From Blautia faecis (GTDB lineage Bacteria; Bacillota; Clostridia; Lachnospirales; Lachnospiraceae): a stretch of DNA of 64,000 nucleotides. The stretch spans positions 133,573 to 197,572 of the forward strand of contig NZ_JAJCIA010000002.1 in assembly GCF_020554845.1 (NCBI RefSeq). The letters are read 5' to 3'. Position 1 is the first letter of the stretch. Each line of letters opens with the position of its first letter. Made by a program: the position numbers and the translations under genes. The notes under the pieces were generated by a model. It searched no databases. It worked only from the letters and a program-made list of their open reading frames with translations, and was not told where the DNA came from. Shown piece by piece: positions 16,288 through 24,924 of this stretch.

Positions 16288-16566
16288 TTATTTCGATGGA
16301 GTGTGAACAGGATGTGATGCGGCTGCCTCTTTTTGGGCTGTTTTCGCATCCTCAATGATATCAGGGTTATTGGGTACGTATTCTACTATATCATCCAGAT
16401 CACAGTTAAGAACAGTGCATATTCGGTCTAATGAAAAGATTTCTACATTTTCATTGTCCCGAAGTCTGCGCAATAACCTTTTTTCGATTCCACACTCATT
16501 AATGAGATAGTACTGTGAAATATGGCGTTTTTTCAATGTCTCCCAGAATCTGTCGTATTTTATCAT
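16288..16566 (-). CDS. Small XRE-type helix-turn-helix regulator
   Basis: A 92-residue Cro/C1-type protein starting MIKYDRFWETLKKRHIS; the HTH is SQYYLINECGIEKRLLRRLR, and SLDRICTVLNCDLDDIVEYV is the conserved dimerisation end of this small family common in Lachnospiraceae. The ATG at 16566 follows AGGAATTTGAG; a GTG directly before it is an alternative start. The C-terminal 20 residues are alanine-rich and probably disordered. Target unknown; it is divergent from the small membrane protein gene. Confidence 0.8.
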   Translation of the reverse strand: MIKYDRFWETLKKRHISQYYLINECGIEKRLLRRLRDNENVEIFSLDRICTVLNCDLDDIVEYVPNNPDIIEDAKTAQKEAAASHPVHTPSK

Positions 16567-16633
16567 CACTCAAATTCCTGTCCATTTTGTTCTTGCCATA
16601 TCTCTATTATGGGTTTAAAATGAAAAACATAAC

Positions 16634-16653
16634 AGGGTGATTATAGTCACCCT
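16634..16653 (+). promoter_or_regulatory. Inverted repeat before the small membrane protein gene
   Basis: AGGGTGA-N6-TCACCCT, a perfect 7-bp inverted repeat just upstream of the GGGAGG ribosome-binding site. Could be an operator of the divergent XRE regulator or an RNA hairpin. Confidence 0.45.
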
Positions 16654-16671
16654 ATCTGGGAGGACTAAGAT

Positions 16672-16887
16672 ATGCGAAAAGGATTAAAAATAGCAGGTTC
16701 CACTGTATTTGCAGCTGCATTGTCTTCGTGTCTGTTTTACTGTATGGTAGCAGGGGCGAAATCTGGCGCTGTGGTATATGTGGTCATGGCTGCACTGTTG
16801 TCTGTTATTATTTCGGTAACTCTGTGTGCAGGGTTTCATTATATCCGCCATCTTCAGAAGCTTTTGAAGGAGCTCAGTGAGAAGTAG
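16672..16887 (+). CDS. Small two-helix membrane protein, unknown function
   Basis: A 71-residue ORF with two membrane helices (about 8-28 and 32-57) and a short basic C-terminal tail ending LQKLLKELSEK. GGGAGGA precedes the ATG. I recognise no family. The downstream bases to 17060 hold no gene. Codon use and a good ribosome-binding site support it being real. Confidence 0.55.
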   Translation: MRKGLKIAGSTVFAAALSSCLFYCMVAGAKSGAVVYVVMAALLSVIISVTLCAGFHYIRHLQKLLKELSEK

Positions 16888-17063
16888 TTTTTATATAAGA
16901 AGTAGTAAACAGTGGAAGTACGATTTAGATCGTGTTGTTGTATAAGGGAAACAATAATCAGAAAGAGCTGGCGACAATAGGTATCAGGAATAATAGAACA
17001 GCTGTGATGGATGGAAAATCTGTCAGAGCTGTTCTTTTTGTGCCATAATAAAAAAGGACATAA

Positions 17064-17097
17064 TAAAAAAGGCGCTGGCATTTAAGCCAGCACCCTT
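17064..17097 (-). terminator. Terminator of gpmI
   Basis: Read on the minus strand, GTGCTGGCTT pairs with GCCAGCGCC around a four-base loop and is followed by TTTTTTATT. Confidence 0.8.
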
Positions 17098-17123
17098 TAA
17101 AGCAACAGAGCTGTATAAGCGGA

Positions 17124-18665
17124 TTATTTCTCCACCAGAAGTGATTTACCAGTCATCTCAGCTGGCTGCTCCATGCCCATAAGCTGGATCAGAGTCGGGA
17201 TGATGTCTGCCAGGCAGCCGTTCTCACGAAGAGTATATTTCGGGTCTGCATTAACCAGAATGAACGGTACCGGATTGGTGGTATGAGCAGTATATGGCTC
17301 GCCTGTCTCATAGTCTACAAGCTGCTCTGCGTTACCGTGGTCAGCACAGATGAACATCTGTCCGTCAACCTCCTTCAGAGCCTCTACAGCCTTTCCTACG
17401 CACTCATCAACAGCCTCAACAGCTTTGATAGCTGCAGCTTCAACACCTGTATGACCAACCATATCCGGGTTGGCGAAGTTGATGATGATCACATCATATT
17501 TCTCAGATTTGATTGCTGCAACAAGCTTCTCGCAAACTTCCGGAGCGCTCATCTCTGGCTGCAGGTCGTAAGTCGGAACCTTCGGGGACTTCACAAGGAT
17601 TCTGTCCTCGCCCTTGTTTGGCTCCTCAACGCCACCGTTGAAGAAGAAGGTTACGTGAGCATATTTCTCTGTCTCAGCGATACGTGCCTGAGTCATGTTG
17701 TGAGCTGCAAGGTACTCGCCGAATGTGTTGTGAAGCTGAACCTTGTGGAATGCAACCAGCTTATTTCCGATGGTGTCATCGTAATCTGTGAAGCATACAT
17801 ATGTGAGGTCAAGGCGTTTCTCTCTTGCGAAACCTGTAAATTCGTCATCGCAGAATGCTCTTGTGATCTCACGTGCACGGTCAGGACGGAAGTTGAAAAA
17901 TACAACAGAATCTTTATCAGAAACAACGGCAACTGGTTTGCCATCTTTCTCAATGACTGTTGGAAGAACGAATTCGTCTGTCTTGCCGTCGTCATAGGAT
18001 GCCTGTACAGCCTCAGCTGCGTCGGTTCCCTTAACACCCTCGCCCTTGGTAAGTGCGTTGTAAGCAAGCTCAACACGATCCCAGCGGTTGTCACGGTCCA
18101 TTGCGTAATAACGTCCGGAAACAACACCAATCTCACCTACGCCAAGCTCATCCATCTTCGCCTGGAGCTGCTGGATATATCCTTTTCCGGAAGCCGGAGG
18201 GGTGTCACGGCCGTCCAGGAAGCAGTGTACATAAACTTTCTTAAGTCCCTCTTTCTTAGCCATTTCAAGAAGACCAAAAAGGTGAGTAATGTGGCTGTGA
18301 ACACCACCATCAGAAAGAAGACCCATGAAGTGGATCGCGGAATCATTTTCTTTGGCATTCTTCATAGCTGCAAGAAGTGCTTCATTTTTGAAGAAGTCTC
18401 CGTCCTGAATCTCTTTGGTGATTCTGGTAAGCTCCTGGTATACGATACGGCCTGCACCCATATTCATATGACCAACCTCGGAGTTACCCATCTGACCGTC
18501 CGGAAGACCTACAGCCAGTCCGCTTGCATTACCTTTTACAAAAGGATATTCAGCCATCAGCTTGTCCATGACAGGTGTGTTCGCTTCGTATACAGCGTTT
18601 GCGTCATGTCTTTCATTCAGGCCATATCCGTCAAGAATCATTAAAACCGTTGGTTTTTTGCTCAT
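17124..18665 (-). CDS. gpmI: Phosphoglycerate mutase, 2,3-bisphosphoglycerate-independent
   Basis: A 513-residue enzyme of full length that interconverts 3- and 2-phosphoglycerate using two manganese ions. Asp12 (LDGYG) and the phosphoserine nucleophile Ser62 (GQMGNSEVGHMNMGAGR region) are present, as are HCFLDGRDTPP, FNFRPDRARE, and the C-terminal metal ligands in NFANPDMVGHTG and CADHGNAEQL. It is alone on this strand, with its own promoter and terminator, although the preceding glycolytic genes pgk and tpiA lie 15 kb away. Confidence 0.98.
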   Translation of the reverse strand: MSKKPTVLMILDGYGLNERHDANAVYEANTPVMDKLMAEYPFVKGNASGLAVGLPDGQMGNSEVGHMNMGAGRIVYQELTRITKEIQDGDFFKNEALLAAMKNAKENDSAIHFMGLLSDGGVHSHITHLFGLLEMAKKEGLKKVYVHCFLDGRDTPPASGKGYIQQLQAKMDELGVGEIGVVSGRYYAMDRDNRWDRVELAYNALTKGEGVKGTDAAEAVQASYDDGKTDEFVLPTVIEKDGKPVAVVSDKDSVVFFNFRPDRAREITRAFCDDEFTGFAREKRLDLTYVCFTDYDDTIGNKLVAFHKVQLHNTFGEYLAAHNMTQARIAETEKYAHVTFFFNGGVEEPNKGEDRILVKSPKVPTYDLQPEMSAPEVCEKLVAAIKSEKYDVIIINFANPDMVGHTGVEAAAIKAVEAVDECVGKAVEALKEVDGQMFICADHGNAEQLVDYETGEPYTAHTTNPVPFILVNADPKYTLRENGCLADIIPTLIQLMGMEQPAEMTGKSLLVEK

Positions 18666-18713
18666 AATGTGCTCCTTTATATGATAAAATTTCCCTTTTG
18701 TTGTTCCTTATAT

Positions 18714-18741
18714 ATAGTATCAAAAATCTGGGATTTTTCAA
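18714..18741 (-). promoter_or_regulatory. Promoter of gpmI
   Basis: On the minus strand, TTGAAA (18741-18736), 16 bases, TACTAT (18719-18714), about 50 bases before the start codon. Confidence 0.55.
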
Positions 18742-18850
18742 TCACAATTTTTTTTATTTCTGGAAACTATTTTTAGCAGTATTTACTATGGGAGTTCTGA
18801 TGAGAAAGAATTCTGCCTTGGCAGGCTTTTTATATAACAGCTTATTACAT

Positions 18851-18878
18851 AAAAAAGGCACGAACGAATCGTGCCTTT
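18851..18878 (-). terminator. Terminator of the homoserine dehydrogenase gene
   Basis: AAAGGCACGA (18854-18863) pairs with TCGTGCCTTT (18869-18878); the minus-strand read continues into TTTTTT. Confidence 0.8.
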
Positions 18879-18929
18879 GACTGTATGCTTAAGATAAACA
18901 TATGTACAATATAATTTTGATTTTTCTAA

Positions 18930-20231
18930 TTACTTCCTATAAACTCGGATAGTCTTTGAAATACGCTTTACCGAAGACTTATTGGAAAGCTCCTGTACCG
19001 CTGTCTTAAAGTCACCCTCACGAACCTTGGAAGTGATCACAACAACCTCTGCAAGATGGTCGTCCTGATTCTGGCTGTCTTTCTGGATGATCTGGGCAAT
19101 GCTTACGTGATATTTGGCGAAAACCTCCGTCATTTCAGCAAGTACACCACAGCGGTCTTCTACATGAAGGCGAAGGAAGTAACGGTTGTAGGTATCTTCC
19201 ATTTTTTTCACAGGAAGCTGTTTATAGCAGGTGCATCCGATACGGCCGCAGCACCCTGCTTCCATATTGCGCACAATATCAAAAATATCTCCAACTACAG
19301 CGCTTGCAGTAGGAAGCTCACCTGCACCCCGTCCGAAGAACATGGCGTCCTCTACAGCATCTCCATGAACAAAGACTGCATTATAGGAATCATTAACGGT
19401 TGCAAGAGGATGATCATTTGGAATCAGCATCGGGCAGACGTAAGCTTCTACACCGGACTCAGTATTGCGGGCAACACCAAGAAGCTTGATGGCACAGCCC
19501 ATCTCTTTTGCATAGCGGATGTCCTTGGCGGAAATTTTTGTGATTCCTTCGATATAAACATCATCAAATACCACTCTGGAATTAAAAGCAACGCTGGCGA
19601 GAATAGCCACCTTGCGTCCTGCATCAAGTCCATCAATATCCGCAGTAGGATCCGCTTCTGCATAGCCAAGCTCTGTGGCAAGTGCCAGTGCATCTTTAAA
19701 TTCCATATTCTCCTGGGACATTTTTGTGAGGATAAAGTTGGTAGTACCGTTTACAATACCCATAACCTCGCTCATGTGGTTGCCTGCCAGGCACTGCTTC
19801 AAAGGACGGATAATAGGGATTCCGCCTGCTACAGCTGCTTCAAAGAGAAAATCCACATGGGAAGCTCTGGCTGTGTCCATAAGTTCTTTTCCGTGGACGG
19901 CAATCAGATCTTTGTTTGCTGTTACTACGTGCTTGCCTGCGTGAAGAGCATCCAGAATATAGGTTCTGGCAGGTTCGATTCCGCCGATCAGTTCGATTAT
20001 AATGTCAATGGAAGGATCTGCTTTAATATCCTCCCAGCTATTGGTAAGGACAGCCGGATCATCTACCTTGCCAGCTGCCTTTTCCAGGTTGCGGACAAGT
20101 ATTTTGCGTATTTTAACCTTGCAGCCGATTTTGGCTGTCATTTCTTCCTCCTGGTTCTTCAGAACCTTGTAAACACCGGTTCCAACTGTTCCAAGCCCAA
20201 GCAGGGCTGCGTTTATAACTTTTTCTCCCAT
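18930..20231 (-). CDS. hom: Homoserine dehydrogenase with ACT domain
   Basis: A 433-residue enzyme that reduces aspartate semialdehyde to homoserine for threonine and methionine synthesis. The Rossmann motif ALLGLGTVGTGVYK is near residue 8, VTANKDLIAVHGKEL and GGIPIIRPLKQCLAGN form the active-site region, and GIVNGTTNFILTKM follows. An ACT domain (YFLRLHVEDRCGVLAEMTEVF) closes the protein and would give feedback inhibition, usually by threonine. The ATG at 20231 has AAGGGAG upstream; the longer open frame has none. It has its own promoter and terminator. Confidence 0.96.
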   Translation of the reverse strand: MGEKVINAALLGLGTVGTGVYKVLKNQEEEMTAKIGCKVKIRKILVRNLEKAAGKVDDPAVLTNSWEDIKADPSIDIIIELIGGIEPARTYILDALHAGKHVVTANKDLIAVHGKELMDTARASHVDFLFEAAVAGGIPIIRPLKQCLAGNHMSEVMGIVNGTTNFILTKMSQENMEFKDALALATELGYAEADPTADIDGLDAGRKVAILASVAFNSRVVFDDVYIEGITKISAKDIRYAKEMGCAIKLLGVARNTESGVEAYVCPMLIPNDHPLATVNDSYNAVFVHGDAVEDAMFFGRGAGELPTASAVVGDIFDIVRNMEAGCCGRIGCTCYKQLPVKKMEDTYNRYFLRLHVEDRCGVLAEMTEVFAKYHVSIAQIIQKDSQNQDDHLAEVVVITSKVREGDFKTAVQELSNKSSVKRISKTIRVYRK

Positions 20232-20258
20232 GGGGAACTCCCTTCTTAAAAATAGTAG

Positions 20259-20300
20259 TGCTGCCGTTTGATCGTGGTTCCCGTTCATAGTCTGGCAGCA
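20259..20300 (-). promoter_or_regulatory. Leader hairpin of hom
   Basis: TGCTGCC (20259-20265) pairs with GGCAGCA (20294-20300) in the transcribed leader. No T-run follows and no amino-acid-rich leader peptide was seen, so attenuation is unproven. Confidence 0.35.
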
Positions 20301-20366
20301 GATATAAACGTAAGCGCGAAAAAGACAGATGTCTTTCACACATTAACATTTCGTTATGTGGTTCTT

Positions 20367-20395
20367 ATAGTATGGCAGAAAATGGTTTTTGTCAA
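20367..20395 (-). promoter_or_regulatory. Promoter of hom
   Basis: On the minus strand, TTGACA (20395-20390), 17 bases, TACTAT (20372-20367): a near-consensus sigma-A promoter. Confidence 0.7.
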
Positions 20396-20423
20396 GCGCT
20401 TAAAATAATACAATCCTATGGAC

Positions 20424-20469
20424 TACGTTCACAAATAAACACCTCGGGGAACAGCACCTGCTGAATAGT
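20424..20469. repeat. Dispersed repeat family A, partial copy
   Basis: ACGTTCACAAATAAACACCT and the bases to 20469 match the middle-right part of the family A element at 11674-11816 in the same orientation, with several differences. Only one arm remains. Confidence 0.45.
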
Positions 20470-20560
20470 TGCAAAATAAAAAAAAGGGGCTTGAAAGTAG
20501 AAAAAATATCGCCTATAATCCCTCTAAAACGATATTTTTTCTTGTGGAGGAAAAAAGAAT

Positions 20561-21904
20561 ATGCAGACAGATATGACTGTGGGAAAACCTATGAAAATGC
20601 TGTTGAATTTTACCATTCCTGTATTTCTTGGAAATGTTTTCCAACAGCTGTACAGTATGGCGGATGCGGTAATTGTTGGGAAGTTTGTTGGAACTAAGGG
20701 GCTGGCAGCGGTAGGCGCTACTGGAACCATTACGTTCCTTATTATTGGATTTCTGATGGGGGTTACAACAGGAGTTACCGTTCTTACCTCTCAGAAGTTC
20801 GGAGCAGGAAGAATGGATGAGATGCGTAAGACGGTTGGTAATGCAGCAATTCTTTCTGCTGTGATCGCAGTTGTTATGACTGCAGTAAGCATGTTGGGAA
20901 TGCACAGGCTTCTTGTATTCATGCATACACCTGAAGATATTTTTGATGGTGCATATGGTTATATTATGATCATCTGTGCCGGAATTTTTACCCAGGTATT
21001 GTATAATCTGGTGTCCAGTATCTTAAGGGCACTGGGAAACAGCAAAACGCCTCTTTACTTTTTGATTCTGGCGGCAGGACTGAATATTGTACTTGACCTT
21101 GTATTTATTATCTTTTTTCACTGGGGAGCGCCGGGAGCTGCCTGGGCTACCGTTATTTCACAGGGAGTGTCAGGAGTTCTTTGCCTGATTTATATGTGGA
21201 AGGCCGTGCCGGAACTAAAGATGAAAAAAGAAGACTGGTGTTTTAACCGTGATATTGCCGTAAAACAGATCAGTGTGGGAATTCCCATGGGACTGCAGTA
21301 TTCCATTACAGCCATTGGAGGCATGATGGTACAGAGTTCTTTGAATATACTTGGCTCTTATGCAGTTGCGGCCTTTACAGCAGGCTCTAAAATTGATAAT
21401 ATCTTTACCCAGGCATTTGTAGCTATAGGAACTACAATGTCTACATATAGTGCACAGAATGTTGGTGCGCGTAAGCTGGACCGTGTGCGTCAGGGGTTCC
21501 GGTGTGCAGATGTGATCGGCTGTGCATATGCTGTTGTTGTAGGATTTGTCCTGTTTTTTGTGGGAAAAAGCTTTTCTTATCTGTTTATCTCTGATAATGC
21601 AGAGGCGGTGATCCCTATGGTGGATACATATCTTCGCTGTGTTGGAATGTTTATGATTCCCCTTTATGTGGTCAATTGTTACCGTAATGGCTTTCAGGGA
21701 ATGGGATATGGGCTTCTTCCTATGCTCTCAGGCGTGGCAGAGCTTATTGGAAGAGGTGTGATGGCAGTTGTTGCAGCAGATGCCAGGAGTTATACAATGG
21801 CATGCATGGCCAGTCCATTTGCATGGATTGTAGCAACAGTCCTTCTTATTGTACTTTACTTCTATGTGATGAAGGATATGAAGAGAAAATTATGTCTGCA
21901 GTGA
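20561..21904 (+). CDS. MATE-family efflux transporter
   Basis: A 447-residue protein with about 12 membrane helices. It opens DMTVGKPMKMLLNFTIPVFL and GNVFQQLYSMADAVIVGKFVG, typical of the DinF/NorM-like gut branch, and FRMRI-type repeats recur in the second half (QAFVAIGTTMSTYSAQNVGA). MATE proteins export drugs, bile-related compounds or toxins with sodium or protons. The start has GTGGAGGA upstream. It stands alone. Confidence 0.93.
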   Translation: MQTDMTVGKPMKMLLNFTIPVFLGNVFQQLYSMADAVIVGKFVGTKGLAAVGATGTITFLIIGFLMGVTTGVTVLTSQKFGAGRMDEMRKTVGNAAILSAVIAVVMTAVSMLGMHRLLVFMHTPEDIFDGAYGYIMIICAGIFTQVLYNLVSSILRALGNSKTPLYFLILAAGLNIVLDLVFIIFFHWGAPGAAWATVISQGVSGVLCLIYMWKAVPELKMKKEDWCFNRDIAVKQISVGIPMGLQYSITAIGGMMVQSSLNILGSYAVAAFTAGSKIDNIFTQAFVAIGTTMSTYSAQNVGARKLDRVRQGFRCADVIGCAYAVVVGFVLFFVGKSFSYLFISDNAEAVIPMVDTYLRCVGMFMIPLYVVNCYRNGFQGMGYGLLPMLSGVAELIGRGVMAVVAADARSYTMACMASPFAWIVATVLLIVLYFYVMKDMKRKLCLQ

Positions 21905-21980
21905 AAGCCAGGATTACAAATCCGTAAACGTGATTTAATAAAATGAATCTGTTATAGACTGTTAAGGCTGAAAAAAGGTC

Positions 21981-22085
21981 GATTGCAATCCGAGTTTCCA
22001 GTTTGAAAGGGTAACTTCCACATATTCTTTCGGAAGAATTAACTTTCACGGATAAGCTCTTGGGGTGGAAGTTTGAATTGCAATT
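21981..22085. other. 105-base nested inverted-repeat element
   Basis: Outer arms 21981-22000 and 22066-22085 pair with few mismatches (cores ATTGCAAT and TTCCA), and an inner pair GAAAGGGTAACTTCC / GGAAGAATTAACTTTC closes within. It lies between the MATE and L,D-transpeptidase genes and has no coding potential. MITE-like repeat or structured leader; not a riboswitch class I recognise. Confidence 0.5.
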
Positions 22086-22225
22086 AACATTAAAGGGATT
22101 CTTTTGAAGGAAATATACATTTTAAGATACAAAATGGAAAATATATGTTATAATGAAACAAGGTTTCGCCATTAGATGGAGAAGCCTTGTTCAAACAGTG
22201 TTTTTATCAGAGGAGAGTTTTATAC

Positions 22226-24256
22226 ATGAGTAAGGACAATAAGCATACTCAGGGAAGCCCGGGAGACTTTGAAGATAAAATAGATTCGGCTATGGCAGGT
22301 CTTGAAGCAGATCTGGACGAGGAATTCCACGGCGCAGACTTTTATGATGAAGATGACCAGGAGAGCGATTTTGATTCCTGGGAAGGTGAAGACGATTCCG
22401 ATGCAGAAGAACTGGCTGAGCAGGATTCTGAAGAGGAGTATCCAGAGGAAGAAGAGTACGACCAGGATGAGGCAGAGCTGAGCACGGAAGAAGAGGACTT
22501 CTGGGACGAGGAAGAGACAGAATCTGAAGAAGAGAATTCAGAGGAAAAAGATTCAGAGAGCGAAGATTCAGAGGACGCTGAATCTGCAGATGAACCGAAA
22601 ACATCTGAAAAAGAGCTTCAGGTGGAAATTATTCCGCCCCATTCAAATAAAGGCAGAAAGCACCGAAGAAAAGATTCTGCCGGTGCGGCAGCACCTAACC
22701 AGCCTGAGAAGCAGACTTCTAAGAAATCTGCCAGACCGTCTCCGAAGCCGGCAGCCAGATCTGCCCGTCCGACGAAGATTTCCTATGTTCCTATTACTGA
22801 TGAGGAACTGGATGAGAAGATCATCCCTGTTCCCAGAAAGAAGCATAAGGGACTTAAAGTTACGGGAATTGTGGCAGCTATTCTTGCGGTGACAGCAGGA
22901 TGCGCTTATGGAGCAGTGAGTTACTATTATGCAGACAGATTCTTTGAGGGAACCTATATTAACGGAATCAACTGTTCCAATAAGACTGCCTACGAAACAG
23001 AGCAGCTGATTGCAAGCAATGTAGAGGATTATTCCATTGAGATTACCGCGAGGAACCAGGAGCCGCAGGCCATCAGCGGAAACCAGATCAATTACCGCTA
23101 TGTGTCTGATGGAGAAGTTCTGGATCTTTTGAAGCAGCAGAAGCCATATGAATGGGTAAAAGGGTTCATGGAGACCAGAAGCTATACCACCCAGGAGAAT
23201 GTGACTTTTGATAAGAGTTTGCTTCAGAGTGAAGTAAAGGAATTAAAGTGTGCACAGGCAGAAAACCAGGTTGAGCCGGAGAATGCATATGTGGCGCTTG
23301 AGGGAAGCGAGTTTACCATTGTTCCTGAGACTGAGGGCAGCAAGCTGAAGGTGAAGGAAGCCTATAAAGCGCTGGATACCGCCATTTCCGGAAGCCAGAC
23401 CTCCATTGATCTGGGAAATACGCCGGATGTATATGCAGTGGCAGCAGTGACCAGCGATGATCCTACCCTTCAGGCCACCAGGGATGCTTATAATAATTAT
23501 ACCAAGGCCAGCATTACCTATACATTTGGAGAGCAGACAGTCACTCTTGACGGAAGCACCCTTAAGGAATGGCTGCAGTTTGATGACAAGGGACAGCTGG
23601 TGCAGGATGATGCTTCCTTTACCCAGCATATCAAGGATTTTGTGGCACAGCTGGCAAGTGAGCATGACACAGTTGGAACAACACGCTCCTTTAATACGAC
23701 CAGTGGCCGTACCGTTTCTGTTTATGGCTCTGCATATGGCTGGAAAATCGATCAGGACGCAGAAGCAGCACAGCTGACAGAAGAGATCCGTACAGGCACT
23801 CAGACTACACGGGAACCGGTATATTCCATGAGAGCCAATTCTTACGGATACAATGATATTGGAAGTACCTATATCGAGGTAGATTTGAGTAGTCAGCACA
23901 TGTACTATTACCAGAATGGCAGCATCATCTTTGACTCTGACATTGTTTCCGGAGATATCCGTTATGATGACAGAGCCACACCTCCGGGAATTTTCACCCT
24001 GTATTATAAGAAGAGCCCGGATGTGCTTCGTGGAGAGAAGAAGCCGGACGGCACTTACGAGTACGAAACCCAGGTTACCTACTGGATGCCGTTTAACGGC
24101 GGAATTGGTTTCCATGACGCTACCTGGCAGGCATATTTCGGTGGTGACCGCTATACCTACGCCGGATCCCATGGATGTATCAATATGCCGCTGGATGCAG
24201 CAGCTACTCTGTACAGCATTATTGATACCAATGTGCCGATCGTGTGCTTCTACTAA
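22226..24256 (+). CDS. L,D-transpeptidase (YkuD) with acidic N-terminal region and peptidoglycan-binding repeats
   Basis: A 676-residue membrane-anchored enzyme. Residues about 20-130 are very rich in Asp, Glu and Ser; a basic and proline-rich stretch (about 140-200) follows, then one membrane helix (VTGIVAAILAVTAGCAYGAV). Outside lie two putative peptidoglycan-binding-type segments (ETEQLIASNVEDYSIEITA region) and the YkuD domain, with the catalytic SHGCINMP, His649 and Cys651. L,D-transpeptidases make 3-3 cross-links or attach proteins to peptidoglycan. The ATG at 22226 follows GAGGAGAG. The long acidic cytoplasmic tail is unusual in length and may bind partners at the inner membrane face (inference). 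Confidence 0.92.
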   Translation: MSKDNKHTQGSPGDFEDKIDSAMAGLEADLDEEFHGADFYDEDDQESDFDSWEGEDDSDAEELAEQDSEEEYPEEEEYDQDEAELSTEEEDFWDEEETESEEENSEEKDSESEDSEDAESADEPKTSEKELQVEIIPPHSNKGRKHRRKDSAGAAAPNQPEKQTSKKSARPSPKPAARSARPTKISYVPITDEELDEKIIPVPRKKHKGLKVTGIVAAILAVTAGCAYGAVSYYYADRFFEGTYINGINCSNKTAYETEQLIASNVEDYSIEITARNQEPQAISGNQINYRYVSDGEVLDLLKQQKPYEWVKGFMETRSYTTQENVTFDKSLLQSEVKELKCAQAENQVEPENAYVALEGSEFTIVPETEGSKLKVKEAYKALDTAISGSQTSIDLGNTPDVYAVAAVTSDDPTLQATRDAYNNYTKASITYTFGEQTVTLDGSTLKEWLQFDDKGQLVQDDASFTQHIKDFVAQLASEHDTVGTTRSFNTTSGRTVSVYGSAYGWKIDQDAEAAQLTEEIRTGTQTTREPVYSMRANSYGYNDIGSTYIEVDLSSQHMYYYQNGSIIFDSDIVSGDIRYDDRATPPGIFTLYYKKSPDVLRGEKKPDGTYEYETQVTYWMPFNGGIGFHDATWQAYFGGDRYTYAGSHGCINMPLDAAATLYSIIDTNVPIVCFY

Positions 24257-24415
24257 AAGATCATTTATCTGACCGGAAAATTGCAGTGAGCAGTAACAAT
24301 TAGTTTTTGGTCACTGAGTACGAACAAACACGCTCTAGATGGATGAAAAGACAGCTGCATGTCTTTGAGACCGCGGGCAGCAGCATAACACAAAAGAAGT
24401 GGAGAATAAGTTAAT

Positions 24416-24712
24416 ATGAATATGGATTCATTTGATATGATACTGACTATAGCAGCTCTTGTAATGGGAGTTATGCTTCTTACCGGTCATGGAGATATTC
24501 TTATGAAAGGCGGAAATGCCGCTGAGCGTAAGAAGCTTTACGATGACAAAAAGGTTCAGCTGGTTTCCGGCGTGACTCTGCTCATTTTCGGAATTCTCAC
24601 CGGTCTGGATATGGTGATCAAGAGCTATGTGTACGATATCATTTATCTGGCAGCAGTAATTGTTATCTTCATTATCATGGTGGTAGTGATTCGCAAGAAA
24701 TGTAAGAAATGA
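24416..24712 (+). CDS. Small three-helix membrane protein, DUF3784-like
   Basis: A 98-residue protein with three membrane helices (about 8-25, 48-66, 72-90) and the loop GNAAERKKLYDDKKVQLVSG, which resembles the conserved loop of DUF3784 proteins. Function unknown. TGGAG precedes the ATG and a strong terminator follows. Family assignment is tentative. Confidence 0.6.
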   Translation: MNMDSFDMILTIAALVMGVMLLTGHGDILMKGGNAAERKKLYDDKKVQLVSGVTLLIFGILTGLDMVIKSYVYDIIYLAAVIVIFIIMVVVIRKKCKK

Positions 24713-24720
24713 GATGAAAA

Positions 24721-24766
24721 AGAAGCACTTGTATATCTGGAAATTGATATACAGGTGCTTCTTTTG
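24721..24766 (+). terminator. Terminator after the small membrane protein gene
   Basis: AGAAGCACTTGTATATC (24721-24737) pairs with GATATACAGGTGCTTCT (24746-24762), then a T-run. Confidence 0.85.
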
Positions 24767-24790
24767 TAATCCGGATATTGAGCTGCACTG

Positions 24791-24896
24791 GAGCATGTTT
24801 GAAAAATCATTCCGGCGATCTGCTGTTGGATAACTGTGTGTCGCATTCTCGTTACTTCAGTAATGAGTTAGACGCACTATTTTTTGAAAAAGCAAG
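24791..24896. repeat. Dispersed repeat family B, copy 1
   Basis: Begins GAGCATGTTTGAAAAATC, the family core also seen at 28731 and 33972, and ends near TTTTTTGAAAAAG. The middle contains an extra palindromic part (TCGCATTCTCGTTACT ... AGTAATGAG). No gene inside. Confidence 0.55.
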
Positions 24897-24924
24897 GACT
24901 GCTAATAAAAATTTGTATAAATAA

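Noticed and set aside
16173..16358. Open frame on the plus strand between the Na/Pi and XRE genes
   Set aside because: No ribosome-binding site, odd composition, and it overlaps the well-supported XRE gene on the other strand.
17283..18644. 453-residue open frame opposite gpmI
   Set aside because: It is the antisense shadow of gpmI; no motif and no ribosome-binding site. gpmI has all catalytic residues.
19056..20249. 397-residue open frame opposite homoserine dehydrogenase
   Set aside because: Antisense shadow of a complete, motif-bearing gene.
22187..22225. Earlier start for the L,D-transpeptidase
   Set aside because: The earlier ATG has no ribosome-binding site, whereas GAGGAGAG lies just before the ATG at 22226.
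23243..24172. 309-residue open frame opposite the L,D-transpeptidase
   Set aside because: Antisense shadow; the plus-strand protein has the YkuD active site here.
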